From the NCBI GenBank assembly GCA_016758965.1, contig JAEPRB010000227.1, positions 1-64,000 on the forward strand: DNA of 64,000 nucleotides. The letters run 5' to 3'. The notes beneath the pieces are model-generated. The model made no database searches. It was not told where the DNA came from and worked only from the letters and a program-made list of their open reading frames with translations. The translations under genes were made by a program, and so were the position numbers. Below, in pieces: positions 23,446 to 36,302 of the stretch (positions within the stretch are counted from its first letter, which is position 1; each line of letters starts with the position of its first letter). The DNA is from Circinella minor. Its lineage: Eukaryota; Mucoromycota; Mucoromycetes; Mucorales; Lichtheimiaceae.

Positions 23446-24112
23446 ATGGCTGAAGAGAATTTGTTATTCCAAGATATTTTTGATATTAAAGACATTGATC
23501 CCAATGGCAAACGCTTTGATCGTGGTATGTTTTTCAAAGATGAAAAGATTTTCTCGTAAAAAAACCGTTCAATTATTAAAAAAAAAACTTTTTTTTTCTT
23601 TTTCGATAAATTCAGTCTCTCGTTTAGTCGCACGATCTGAGAACTATGAAATGGATTTGCAACTTGATTATAATGCAGAAATTTATCCTCTACAAATTGC
23701 AGACAAGTTCTCTTTAGTATTGGCATCATCATTGTCATTGGAAGCAGCAGGACCTTCTACTAATGCCGATGGATCTGAAAAGCGTGAAAGCTGGCGCGAA
23801 CGTGCGCCTGGAGAACGCGATTTGAGTGATGAATATGAATATGTGATGTACGGTAAAGTTTACCGATATGACGACTCAGCAACTGGATCCGGTGCAAGCA
23901 CTGTTTCTGCTGGACAACGAGTGTAAGTATTTAATTTATATAGATTATGCGCGTCCTGTATATATTTATGAAAGAGTGCTAAGATTGGGTTTTTTTAATT
24001 TAGATCGGTTTATATTTCGTTTGGTGGTTTGTTGATGTGTTTGGAAGGTGATTATCGTCATTTACAAAAGATTGTTGTGGGTGAACATGTATACTTGTTA
24101 ATGCGCAAGTAA
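23446..24112 (+). CDS. RPB8: RNA polymerases I/II/III subunit RPABC3
   Basis: Three exons, 23446-23524, 23616-23922 and 24004-24112, giving 164 residues. Rpb8 is a shared small subunit of all three nuclear RNA polymerases with an OB-like beta-barrel. Hallmarks: N-terminal [25 protein letters not shown], a variable acidic and Ser-rich middle loop (residues about 70-115, longer than in yeast), the DEYEYVMYGKVYR strand, and the C-terminal ISFGGLLMCLEGDYRHLQ...VYLLMRK, which is near diagnostic. The start ATG sits 272 bp after the F-box gene stop. Confidence 0.95.
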
Positions 24113-24512
24113 TTTCCTTTAATTCCTTTTTTCTATTTCTATCTCTCTCTCACACACACACAATCCACCTCCAAGTTCACTATACAAAAGCTAGTTTAGA
24201 TGATTCCAACCTATTATTTTCTTCTGCTTAGCTATTATTTTCATAATATTCTGCATATCTTTCAAATGTACATAACTAAACAACTAAAAAACCATATAAA
24301 CAAAGGGGAAAAGGAAAAAGAATATGTTTTATTGATGAGCAAGCCTTAATGGATATGTGAGAAGAAAATCGCATGGGAAATTGAACTACGGAGTTCGCAT
24401 TGGATTTTTCATTACTAAGTTGATTTTGAAAGCATAAATTTACCGCTCTTTTTTTTATGAAGTAGATTAAACTATATCTTTCTTATTTTGCACATATATA
24501 TAACTATTATTA
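24113..24512. other. Intergenic region between RPB8 and the SDR gene
   Basis: 400 bp, AT-rich, with CT and CA runs just after the RPB8 stop. No other feature seen. Confidence 0.6.
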
Positions 24513-25878
24513 ATGTCTCAAAATACTGCCAACGATCGTGTCGCTCAAATTGCAGCTCATTTAGCTGCCGTTGGTCCATCTCTCAAGGATAAAGTTTGCA
24601 TCGTAACTGGTGCAGGCTCCATTTTCGGCATTGGGTAAATGTCAAACCAAAACTTTTTTTCAGTTACTTTTTAAACGAAAGGTGGCAACAAGACGTTTAT
24701 CTTATATAATAAAATTAATTCTATATACATATATTCGTATAGTCGTGCCACAGTATATGCTCTTGCACAACGTGGACCCAAGGTCATTTACGCAACCGAT
24801 CTTGGTCTTGACGGTCTTGAAGATCTCACTAAGGACGTCCAAGCAAAATACCCAGGTGTGCAAGTTATTCCTCGAGCTGTAAATGCTGCAAAGACTTCAG
24901 ATATCACTGGCATTATTGATGATGCTGTCAGCAAATTCGGTCGTTTAGATGTGTTTTTCGCTAATGCCGGTATAGCCACTGGTAACTCTTTGCAAGCTGA
25001 AGATGAAGAATCATTTATGACAATGATGCGTATTAATGCATTAAGGTTAGTTATAAAGGCATTAAAATCACATATATGTGTACTTATAGTCTAACTTACT
25101 TGTATATCATCTGTATACATAGTGCATTTTTGGCATGTCGTTATGCTGGTCCTGCTATGCAAATTACTGGTAAGGGTGGTAAGGATCGATCTGGAGGTTC
25201 GATCATTTGCACTGCTTCCGGTATGTTTATTATTTATTTATTTTTATTTTTAGTGTGGATAACAGCAATATAAAGAGGAATAAGGATAATGGACTGATTA
25301 TTTTGTATACATGTGTGTTTTCAATTTTCATGTGTACATTAGTTGCTGGTATTCGATCCGGTGCTGGTTCACCTGAATATTCTGCCTCAAAAGCAGCGTA
25401 AGTTGTTCAACCATGATTTTAATTACCTTTTGTGTCCATGTTCAATAGTATTTTCTGACTATTATTTTTCTTTCTGTTCATTTTATTTATCAGTGTTATC
25501 AATTTGTGTCAAACAAGTTCTTTCCAATATGCTGGTACTGATGTTCGCGTCAATGCTATGTGTCCTGTAAGTTATTATTATTTATATATACAATACTTAA
25601 ATAGTTTTAAAAAAAAGATTCTAATAAATAAAATGGACATTTAGGGTTTGATTGAAACTGGTATGACCAAGTCTACCTTTGATTACGCCCGTCAAAAGGG
25701 TTCCGCACACAAAATCGGTCAATTGAACCCTACTCGACGTTATGGTGTCGCTGCAGAAATTGCCAATGTCGTTGCATTCCTTGCAAGTGACGAAGCTTCT
25801 TATGTCAATGGTCAGGCTATTGCTGTAGATGGTGGGTTGAGCGCAAGCCATCCAGTTGTACCCGGTCGTTTCCATTAG
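24513..25878 (+). CDS. Short-chain dehydrogenase/reductase (SDR)
   Basis: Six exons: 24513-24634, 24743-25045, 25123-25220, 25343-25397, 25494-25566 and 25645-25878, all phase-consistent, giving 294 residues. It is a classical NAD(P)(H)-dependent SDR with a Rossmann fold: glycine motif [10 protein letters not shown] (residues 32-41), an NAG motif in [11 protein letters not shown], a Ser in GSIICTAS, the catalytic Tyr-x3-Lys in [10 protein letters not shown], and a C-terminal [16 protein letters not shown] block. An Asp in the strand after the glycine motif ([10 protein letters not shown]) favours NAD over NADP. The substrate cannot be inferred. The N-terminal 20 residues lack a clear targeting peptide and the C-terminus (GRFH) is not a PTS1. 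Confidence 0.92.
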
Positions 25879-27267
25879 AATGTTATATCAAACATATACT
25901 TAATATATCTTCAGAATCTATTTTGTGCTAAACATTTATTTGTTCCAAAAAAAAATAGAGAGTATCAAAAAAGGATATTCGAATTGCGTTTTTGATGTTT
26001 AGATGGGATTACAAGAATAAGATTGATAAGAATTTATGTGCTTCAAATAAAAATATATGATGTCCTACATGAATACGTATTTCAATAGTGCTCACGTCGA
26101 AAAGGATGGGCTTGGCCAGTTTTATAAAAAAGTTGTTCGATAACTTTTAATGAAATTAGTTCTTATTGCTCTCGAACTATATACTAATAGTTGCGAAAAT
26201 CATAAATCAATTCCGTCATTCATGTACCTGATGCGTCTTGAACTACGTACGTTCATCCATTACTTTGACAATACATATCACTCATATAGACAGCAAGACA
26301 CAACCAATGGAACTATAAAGTTCCAAATCTAAGTAATCATAATCATATATGATAGCATATACAATAGGTATGCTATTAACATGTATTGAATAGCCTTGCA
26401 AATTGGGTCACGATAGTTCTTGTGCGCATAGAAAAAAAAGATATTTGCAACAAAAAAAAATATTGTGAGTGAAAAACCGTTGTTTGACAACGATGTTTTT
26501 GTAACTGTTTTCTTTCTCTAAGTATTGTTAGTTCGTACTATTCTAGCAAGTAGTAGATACTTTTGATTTTTGGATGAACAAAGAAATATATCCAACAAAG
26601 TTTAACAGTTCCTATTTATCTATATTAATAAATCGAACAAATCGTCAAGTTCGAAAAAAAAAATCCAACTCTTCTGTTCTGTGATCATTTGGGGACGACA
26701 TTTTTATAACATGTATGTTGTTGCAGTGACAACGTTTTTTACTTTAAGTTGTCAATGATCTTTTTAACGTAGTAGTAACATTTCTAAGCGGATAATTTCT
26801 TCTGTAATTTCCTTGCACCCTTCAACCGTTTATAGGTGACAAAGCTGATATGAAAATTCCTTAATATGCTGTCAACTACTCACGCTCAATGTAACACAAG
26901 AATAATATTGATAACCTTAACCATGGGGAAGCCACATAAATATAACCTCCTCATGAAATACTTTTACCTAGTAGCAATGCAGATATTCAAATAAAATATG
27001 CTTTTCAGTACTTATACACATTGTTTTAAGCTTAATTTAGAACATGTTAACTAGGCGATTGTAATAATGAGTAAAGGAAGACACTGGGAGCGCTTTTGAG
27101 TTAAAACAGACATGAGGTGATAAAAATTCTCAAGATCGGAGATACGACGTCACGCCTGTTTACCCTGGCAGCCGAACCAAGACATATTTTTTTAAAGAGG
27201 TCTTTTTGTCTTAACACGCCTTAACTTTCTCTCTCTCTCTCCCCACTCCGCACATTATTAATTCATA
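25879..27267. other. 1.4-kb intergenic region
   Basis: AT-rich sequence after the SDR gene. A 60-codon frame at 26150 has no coding features. The last 100 bp form the COX6 5' flank. Confidence 0.55.
27227..27246 (+). promoter_or_regulatory. CT-rich tract upstream of COX6
   Basis: A (CT)n run followed by CCCCACTCC ends about 15 bp before the COX6 ATG. Pyrimidine tracts here are common in the core promoters or 5' UTRs of highly expressed fungal genes. The role is inferred from position and composition only. Confidence 0.35.
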
Positions 27268-27816
27268 ATGCTTCGTGCTGCTTTCACTGGTGCTATCTCT
27301 CGCTCAGCCGTTCGTTCAGCTGCTCCCATTGCTCGCCGTGCCACCATGGGTAAATTTTCGAAATTCATTATGATCCAATTAAACGCGACAAAAGAATAAC
27401 TTGGAACAATTTCAATGAATTAATTTTTTTTTTGACTGATAAAAATATTTTTTTTTTCTATTTTAATTATTGTCATAGTTATGGGTACCCGCATGTACTC
27501 TTCTGCTCACGAAGACGAAAGCTTTGAATCGTTCACTGAACGTTATGTCAAGTTCTTTGATGGTGTTGAAGATCTTTTCGAATTGCAACGTGGTCTTAAC
27601 AACGCCTTTGCTTACGATCTTGTTCCCGCCCCCTCCGTCATTGAATCGGCTTTGAGAGCCTCGCGTCGTGTTAACGACTATGCTACCGCTGTCCGTATCT
27701 TTGAAGGTATCAAGGAAAAGGTTGAGAATGATAACCAATACAAGCAATATTTGGACGAATTGGCACCAGTTAGAGAAGAATTGGGTATTGCTACTAAGGA
27801 GGAATTGAACTTGTAA
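27268..27816 (+). CDS. COX6: Cytochrome c oxidase subunit 6 (mammalian COX5A)
   Basis: Two exons, 27268-27349 and 27479-27816, giving 139 residues. This is a nuclear-encoded matrix-side subunit of respiratory complex IV. The first about 35 residues are rich in Arg, Ala and Ser without acids (MLRAAFTGAISRSAVRSAAP), a mitochondrial presequence. The mature part carries the family signature ESFTERYVKFFDGVEDLFEL, then QRGLNNAFAYDLVP, followed by ALRASRRVNDYATAVRIFEGIKEK, the helical repeat of COX5A/Cox6. The intron falls inside the presequence. NDUFS4 of complex I is the next gene on the same strand. Confidence 0.96.
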
Positions 27817-28774
27817 TTATGAGCTGATTTTTTTTTACCCACACCTTTCTTTCTCTCCGCCATCGACATACACAAGCAACAAATCAACATTATATATACA
27901 TACAACGAAAAACCAAGTCAACAATTTTCCTTTGCAAAGGCTGAAAATAATGCTTTTTTTTTCTTTCAAAAATCATGCACAATAACTAAAAAAAAGGAAT
28001 GAATCTCAAAAAGATTGTTCACATAGACCATTTTTTTTTTGTTTCTTATCAAATAATCATTTATAATCTTTTACGAAACATACGCTCGATATTTTTTATA
28101 TATTGCTGGAAAAAAAAGAAAGAATGGGAAGAGATGACAAAAGAAGATATAATGGTTTTTGTCTTAGTGTTTGAAAAGAGGGAAAGCATTATTTTTCTAC
28201 TTTGATGATTTGCTTGGTTATTACTGTGGTTTAGGATATTAAATGGCTCTTGTTTTTTATTCTCATTATTTTTATCGTTGTGACACCTTATCTAAATGTT
28301 ACAAGTGGTGGGTCGTTAAGGGAAAGAGAATGATGTGAGCATTTTGGGATAGCTCGATCACACGTGAAACAATTGATGTATAACTTCTTAAACGTCCCAG
28401 TAGATTATAACGCTTATGCCGCGGAAAAGTTTTTTCTTAATATTACTAAGTATGATAGCCTAATATCACAACAGTAATGAATTAGTATTATTGCTTTATT
28501 TATTTTTTATAGTTATTTATTGTGTGTCATGATTGCAATTTATCATGATTTTTTATAAATCAATAAGCATTATAATTCATCCTAAGATAAAAGCTGCTTT
28601 GTGTTCCGTGACTTTCAGGCAGCATACTCATTTTTTTTTGTTTTTCCACATCGGAGCCGAAAAACAAGCGCGGATGTCATCACTCTCTCAAAACGAAATT
28701 TATTTCCTAGAAGTATTCATCAAGGCGGGGCGCAACAATATTATTACTACTTACCTTTAATATATACAATCACA
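27817..28774. other. Intergenic region between COX6 and NDUFS4
   Basis: About 960 bp, AT-rich, with several A/T homopolymers. No gene-like frame or RNA was recognised. Confidence 0.55.
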
Positions 28775-29479
28775 ATGAACACACTTGTTGCTCGATCGGT
28801 TACCCGGTCTGCATGGAACTTGACTGGTCGTCGTTTTGTTTCTTCTGAAGTTACTCGTACCGAACAACAACCTACTTCAGTCGAAGCTGTTTCTGGTGCT
28901 CCTGGTACATAGCCCCTTTATTTTTATACCGAACCTGAAAATCTCGAGAAAATTCATAAACAATAAAAAAAACTCGCGTTTTTGTTTATTAATAGAATGA
29001 ATTTTAATTTATTTTTTATAGAGGCATTGACCTTGGAACGTTCTGTTCGTATTTTCTCTCCTTCTAAGCGTGCCACCCAATCGGGTAAGAACGATGGTCG
29101 TATGTGGAGAATTGATTTCGATATTTTGGAAGATGGTAATCGTTGGGAAAACCCTTTGATGGGCTGGGCTTCCAGCTCTGATTCTCAACAATCGTTGCAA
29201 GTTAAATTTTATTCTAAGGAATCTGCCATTGAGTTTGCTGAACGTCAAGGTATAAAAAAAAAATGAGAATTGAGAAAAATGGAAAAGCGAATATTTGTTT
29301 GTGTGTGTTATGCATGTGTATTTGTTAAAAAAAAACATATTTATTAAAAATTTGATACATAATTATTAGGCTGGAGCTATTACGTTCAAGAACCCAAAAA
29401 GAGTAAATACGTCAAGAAAGCATATGCTGATAACTACAAGTATACTTCCGAAAAATTGAGAATGATCAAGACCAAATAA
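28775..29479 (+). CDS. NDUFS4: NADH:ubiquinone oxidoreductase subunit NDUFS4
   Basis: Three exons, 28775-28904, 29022-29249 and 29370-29479, giving 155 residues. It is the accessory 18-21 kDa complex I subunit at the peripheral-arm N-module interface in the mitochondrial matrix. A basic presequence (MNTLVARSVTRSAWNLTGRR) is followed by the conserved RSVRIFSPSKRATQSGKND, then a WRIDFDI strand, the diagnostic RWENPLMGWASSSDSQQSL, a SKESAIEFAERQGWSYYV segment (split by the last intron), and a Lys-rich C-terminus. Complex I subunits imply a full NADH dehydrogenase chain, as in other filamentous fungi and unlike S. cerevisiae. Confidence 0.95.
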
Positions 29480-29617
29480 ACAGATCATCCATATCATGTA
29501 TAGAGTAAAAAACGAAATCATACAAAAGAAACAATAAAAAAAAGAATACATAAAAAAAACCAGATTATCACACTACTAGTACAAAAATTGTAGATCCATT
29601 AGCTACTTTTTTTTTCT

Positions 29618-32600
29618 TTATAAATGACTCTCCATTGGTCGCCATATTGTTTTATCCGTCATAGCAATCGTTGCTTCAAGTACATCCCATATAGTTTTTG
29701 CATATACAAAATGAATATCCGATTTGATGCCTTCAGGTACATCAGCATCCACATCTTTACGATTACGTTCTGGTAATACAATCTTGCGTACACCGGCACG
29801 ATGAGCAGAAATCACCTTTTCTTTAATTCCACCAACGGGTAATACAATTCCTCTGAGCGAAATTTCACCAGTCATAGCAGTTGTTGATGGAACAACACAT
29901 CCAGTGAATAAAGATACAAGCGAAGTAACTAAAGTAACACCTGCCGAAGGACCATCCTTTTTTACACTTCCATTAGGGAGATGCAAATGTCTTTAAAAGA
30001 AAGTTTTGTAAATTTATAACTCTATGAAAATGATATACAGTTGACTAGGGAAAGAAAAAGTTTGAGTACGACTTACATATCAAATTTTTCGACGATATTT
30101 GTATCAATAGTAGGCGCAATCTTAAGTGCATAAGCATTGGCCTTGACCCACGTTAGTGCAATATGTGCTGATTCTTTAATTACATCACCCAATGATCCTA
30201 ATGTACAAAGGGAAAAATGTAAAACAATTTCCTGTTAGTATTTTAGTAAGAACAGATGTGAAGATGAAATATTGATTACCTGTCAAACGTAAATCGCCTT
30301 TACCAGGCATCTTAGATGCTTCGATAAATAGAATACCACCATTTCCACTACTTGAATATGCCAATCCAGTGGCTACACCAGGTAATGGTTCCCTTTCGAT
30401 CGTTTCCTTTTCAAAGGGTGGTACTCCCAACATATTAGGTATATCCTTTAACACAACGGTAGGGGTATATTGATTCTCCTTTCCTTCCTCCAAAAGATCC
30501 GCAAGTTGGACACATTTGCCACGAATCACAGATGCAATAGTTCGTTCCAATGTCCGAACACCACTTTCGCGGGTATACTGCTCTGCTATCCACAACAGAG
30601 TTTGATCATCAATATGGATCTTGTCGATAGTGAGACCATGCTGTTGAATTTGTTTTGGAAGTAAATGGGTTCGTGCAATATGAAGTTTTTCTTCAAAAGT
30701 ATAACCATGTAATTGAATTACTTCCATACGATCCAAAAGAGGAGCAGGGATTGTATCAAGGGAGTTGGCAGTGGCAATAAACATGATCTTGGATAAGTCA
30801 AATGGGACATTAAGATAGTGGTCACTGAAACTGTTGTTTTGTTCAGGGTCAAGAATCTCGAGTAAAGCGGCTGCTGGATCACCGTAATGACTGGAATGCA
30901 CGAGCTTGTCAACTTCGTCGAGAAGGAAAACTGGATTATTTACACCACAACGACGGACACCTTGGATGACTAAACCAGGCATGGCGCCTACATATGTACG
31001 TCGATGACCACTACATGTACATCAATATAGTGATATATTTCGATTAGTAACAGAAAAAGGAAGAAAAAATATTATTTCGCAGGGTTTTCTTACCGCATGT
31101 CTGCTTCATCACGGACGCCACCTAAAGAAATTCTATGGAATTTACGACCAAGTGACATTGCAATGGATCGGCCCAACGATGTTTTGCCTACACCTGGCTA
31201 ATAAAAATTGTCCGAACTTATGTTTAGTCATCAAATATCTCAAGTTCACATATGCCTCCAGTTATTATTATATTATACTACTTACAGGTCCCACAAAACA
31301 AAGAATAGGTGCTTTGAGATCTCCCTTAAGTTTTGCCACTGACAAGTATTCAATAATACGTTTTTTGACATGAGATAGCCCAAAATGATCATGATCAAGT
31401 TGTTTCTTTGCACGAGCAATATCCAAGATATCCTTAGAATGTTTGCTCCAAGGTAAATCCGCCAAAACCTCTAAATAGTTTCGAGTCACTGCCCATTCGG
31501 TTGAGGAAGGCTGTAATCGTTGAATGCGTTTCAATTCACGTTGTGCAACTGTCAGAGCCTCGTTTGGTAACTTTGCTTCCGCAATACGGCGGTTCAGCTG
31601 TGTGATATCATCCTCTTCTACATCTTGTTGAGACGAATTATTACGACCAGCCATCGATGCTGAATTTAAATTATTCCCTGAACCGTTATTGTTGTTTAGC
31701 TCTTTACGAATTGCTTCAAGTTGTTGCTTCAAGTAAAACTCGCGCTGTTTCTTGGTTAGGTTGCCTTCGACAGCTGAGTGAATTTCATCAGATATTTTAA
31801 GTACCTTTTTTTAATTGTATATAAATAAAAAAATCAATATCCTTTTCTCCTCGTTAAATTAAATAAACTAAAAAAAAGCAGACGATCTTTTATTTTCTGG
31901 ACCCGCTACTTACGTGTAATTGTCGTGTCATCCATTGAGAAGCTTTGGTCAGCCGTTCCTTGACATCTTCTGTAGCCAATAAGCTCAATTTTTCCTCAAA
32001 CGTAGTTTCAATCATGCTAACAAGCATATCCGCCATAATCGGTACTGGTTGAGTATCTAATAATCCTGCTAATTGCTCGACCAAGCTTTGTGGGATTTGT
32101 AAATCTCGCATCTTGTTTACAAAGGCACGAGCCAACGTAATAAATTCAATCATATCCTCTCTTGCTTGTTGTTCTGTAACATTACTAACATAATCCACCT
32201 TAGCAGCGACAAGTCCACTAGTTTCATCAAGCCCATAATCAACGACCTTACATCGAGAAAGCCCTTCAAGGAATATGCCATAAGCACCTGTGCCTAACCG
32301 TTGTACTCGAACAATACGACCAGTACACCCATAAGCAAATAATGATTGTACCATTTGATTCGGTACAAGTTTTTCTTCTTGGTCTTTTGTTGTTAAAGCT
32401 GCTGGTCGTGGTGCTGGTACAATGCTCGCGCCGGCTTCTTGGGGAGGTATAGAATCATTATCCTTTTTTGATAATGGCGATGAAGTAGGCTTTGGTGGCT
32501 TTACGGGAATACAAGCTAAATGGAGAGAACTTCGCTGATATTCTTGTTGCTTAAAATGCTTTCTCACTAAAAGAGTTGCGTCTCGACCGCGTAATGTGAC

Positions 32601-32675
32601 TTTTATAACAACCGATGGTAATAGAACCTTTTTTTCAAGAGGAATGACAATTAAAGATTCTGATAGAGGCGGCAT
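29618..32675 (-). CDS. LONP2: Peroxisomal Lon protease (LONP2 type)
   Basis: Six exons: 31914-32675, 31286-31804, 31094-31197, 30280-31010, 30077-30197 and 29618-29990, phase-consistent, giving 869 residues. It is an ATP-dependent serine protease. The LON substrate-binding domain is at about 1-250, with a Pro/Ala insert near 62-95. A coiled-coil linker with [20 protein letters not shown] follows. The AAA+ module has Walker A GPPGVGKTS (about 426-434), Walker [10 protein letters not shown], and [15 protein letters not shown]. The protease domain has catalytic Ser about 761 ([10 protein letters not shown]) and Lys about 804 (GGIKEKV). There is no mitochondrial presequence (it starts [20 protein letters not shown]), and the protein ends in SHL, a PTS1-type tripeptide, so peroxisomal matrix location is inferred. 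It converges with NDUFS4 (138 bp between stops). Confidence 0.94.
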
Positions 32676-33259
32676 AATGATATTTTGATGAAAAAGGAAA
32701 AAGAGAAAAGTGGAAAGAAGAGGTGATGGATATATTTCAATGCACTTGTTATACGGTTTATATTTGCTTGTCCTTTGTATGTGTGTGTGAGATAGGTAAG
32801 TAAGTGTGAAGTTTATGCGACTTGTGTGGGGATAAATTTGCTCGTACAATTAAAAAGAGAAAAAAAAATCTCACACCATATGATGACTAGTTTTCTCTCA
32901 ACAACTTAAAAATCCCCACGCACATCCATAACAAACATGACGTATCTCTAAAGATTCGTCATGCACAATAAAGCTAATCAAAGGATGATTAAATAGCCTT
33001 CTCTCTTTTTTCATTACTTGTGTTTTTTGTGTTTCTCCCACTCTTTTTTTTTTTTTTTTGTATAGAATATCTAATTGGATTTTATACTTTGAAGGAAATT
33101 TTATCATGCTAAACAGTGTATTTAACTAATTTGCCAAGTGTGGGAAGGTTACACCTTGACCTGAAGCTCCTGGGCTCATTATATTGAACACGTACCACAA
33201 CAATAACAATACTATGTAATTATTATAACTAATATTTTTTATAACGTAAATCAATTTTT
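32676..33259. other. Intergenic region between LON and the branching enzyme
   Basis: 584 bp with A/T runs. The part nearest 32676 is the 5' flank of LON. No gene is supported, although short frames exist. Confidence 0.55.
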
Positions 33260-36027
33260 TTAAGCTAAAGCTAAGACAATCCCTGTTCGAGAAGGAATAT
33301 AAACTTGAATCCAATTTTGTCTACCATCCCAATCACCTTGAACCGTAAAAAATTCACTAGAATTATCAATATGATTATGACCAAAATATGTGGGATCGTC
33401 CGAGTTGAGTACGATATGTAATTTACCAGCCAAATTGGTACCCACACGATAGTCCGCAAATGAATTTGTTGGATGGAAATTGAAAATGAACAACAAGTTA
33501 CCACGTTCAAAAACAACTACTTTATCACCTTCATGTTTACGAGAAACATAAGCCTTTAAATAAAATATTTATATATATTAGTATTATTAAAGTATAGTAA
33601 TAATAATAATAATAATAATAAACAATTTTGTTGTTTGTTTAAAAATAGTAACTTTTCTTTTAATACCTGTGGAGAAGCCAACCAACCATATTGTTCTTCT
33701 ACGTTTTGTACTGCTTTGTCCCATTCATTCAAGTATTTATATCTTAGAAGCTTATCATCCAATACATTCCATTGACGACGAGCATAATGAAAGCTTGAGT
33801 TATTGCCTTGGCGAGGAAAATCTAGCCACTCAGGATGACCAAACTCATTTCCTTCAAAATTAAGATAACCTTCACCTCCAAGTCCATGTGTCATGAGACG
33901 AATTAATTTATGCAAGGCCATGCCACGATCAATAATAGGAGTTCGATCAGTCATGTCACTCATATTGGTATACATTTCCTTATCCATAAGCCAGAATGCA
34001 ATTGTCTTGTCACCCACAAGTGCTTGATCATGTGATTCACAATAAGTGATTGCTTTTTCCTTTTTTGAACAAAACATAAATTGATCAGTTTAATAATAGT
34101 GATATTATCTTATAAAATAAAATAAAATAATTTACCAAATGTCTGCGATTTGTTAATGTGTGGACAATTTTACCCATATTCCAATCTTCATCTTTAGTTT
34201 CCTTTAATAATTTAATCCACATATCTGGAATAGCCATAGCCAAACGATAATCAAACCCAACACCACCTTCCCGCACTGGTCGGCATGATCCCGGCATTCC
34301 GGATACATCTAAAAATTATTTTTAAACATGTTAAAACATTATATAAAAATGTGTGCTCTTGGTCTCCCTTTACGTCCTTCTTTTTTTCTTCTCTTTCTCA
34401 CAACAACAGGTTACCAAGTTGTTGGATATTAATTACTAGTTTTTTTTTTACCTTCAGCAATTGTAATTACATCAGGATATTTATCATGTAAAAACTTGTT
34501 TGCAATTTGCAAATACATGACACCATCCTCATCAACTAAATCTCCAAAATACTCGTGATAATTTCCTGAAAAGCCATAAAGGATCCCATGATGTTTATAT
34601 AACATACTTGTTACACCATCAAACCGGAATCCATCAAATTGGTATACATCCATCCAATAACGTAAATTGGAAAGTAAAAACTGCAGCACAGGGACGTGAC
34701 CATAATTAAACAAGCGGGAATCCCATAGTTCATGATGTCCTCGTCCACCACCATGAAAATAACAATTATCGGTACCATCAAACATGTTTAATCCATCCAA
34801 AACGTTGCTACTAGCATGAGAATGGACAACATCCAACAAGACAGTAATACCATAACTATGAGCAACATCTACCAGTTCCATAAGCTCTTCTGGAGTACCA
34901 TAACGTGATGAAGGAGCAAAAAATGATGTCACTTGATAACCAAAGGATGCATAATAGGCATGTTCCATGATAGCCATAAGTTGAATTGTATTGTAACCGA
35001 GATAGGCGATCCTCGGAATGACATTACGAGTGAACTCAGAATAATTACCAATTCTAGGTTCAGAACTTGAAATACCAACTAATAAAAAAAATAACAGCAC
35101 AGATATATGTGAATTATTTTGTTAACAATCGTTATTTAGGGAATAAAATAAAATGAATAATGATTATTACCATGAGCTTCATAAACACGTAAACTTGTTG
35201 GTCGTTTCGGACGAGGATGCTTGAACTCGTATGATTTATCTGGGTTCCAAAAGACAGCATCGTACGCAGGACTTACTTCCAAATCTTGTGTGACCCGACG
35301 TATCCATGCAGGTAATCGATATAATCTCTCACCCTTGGGGGTTGTTATTGTTATCTACATTGATTTATTTAGGGTATTAAAGAATCGGATGAAGAATTTA
35401 TTTTTGCTTCAAGTACTACCTTAACTTTACTATTATGAGCGATCACTGGTGTTCCTTTTGATGTTGGCCCAAGCACAATTTCAAACACTCCATTTTCAAT
35501 TTTTTTCATAGGATGGGCATCAACATCCCATTTATCTAATATACATTATTTTCATTTGAATATTAATCGTTTCATAACATTCTTTTTTGTTTTTCTTTAT
35601 TCAAACTACCCCTTAAGTTAAATCCGTTTTTTTTTTTGAAAACTTACTAAATTCACCAACAAGACTTGCAGTTGTTGCGTTCGGAACCCATTCACGATAC
35701 GTGATCGTACCATCCTTAGCAACGTTAAATCCAAAATACTTATGTCCTTCAGTGAATGATTCAAAACCACCTTGTTCTTGAACTTTGGATTCATAAGTTT
35801 TGAAATGAGTATATCTTAATATATACATGTAAAAAAAAAAGAAGAAATATATATTAACATCAAAATTTAGCATGGTATATTCTATAAATAAATAATAAAA
35901 ACCTTGCACGTAAATCATCTTTAAAAGGTTCAAGCCAAGGATCAAGTATAGAAAGACCTGTGCCATCTGTAGGCATTGTTAAAACACGTCCTGTTTCAAC
36001 CTCTGTATCAAATGTGTCAAGAACCAT
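33260..36027 (-). CDS. GLC3: 1,4-alpha-glucan (glycogen) branching enzyme
   Basis: Eight exons: 35903-36027, 35648-35814, 35535-35420, 35354-35171, 35078-34452, 34308-34136, 34059-33667 and 33553-33260, all in phase, giving 692 residues, normal for the family. A GH13/CBM48 enzyme that cuts alpha-1,4 glucan and re-attaches it by alpha-1,6 links in glycogen synthesis. The N-terminal CBM48 part includes [19 protein letters not shown]. The barrel motifs are: [39 protein letters not shown] with the nucleophile Asp; TIAEDVSGMP with the acid Glu, split by an intron; and [10 protein letters not shown]. The C-terminal all-beta domain contains FNFHPTNSF and [11 protein letters not shown]. It is divergent from the Yrb30-like gene with a 275-bp shared promoter. 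Confidence 0.97.
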
Positions 36028-36302
36028 TTTATCTTTGTTGAATAAAAGAAAAGAAAAAGAAAAAAGAAAGTATTAAAAGCAAAGAAATAAAAAGGAAAAG
36101 AAATGAAAAAAAAGGAACCCAACAAAAGATACCAACAAATGCATTTTTGTTGGGTTTGAAGACTTTTTTTTTTTTCTTGTCTCATGCACTTGACATTGAT
36201 TCTACATTAGGTAAAAACCCATTCAGTGCTTTTCTTTGTATCACTTTTATTTCTCTTTTATCGACAACACTTCTTCTTTTGCAATAAAATCAATAAAATA
36301 TT

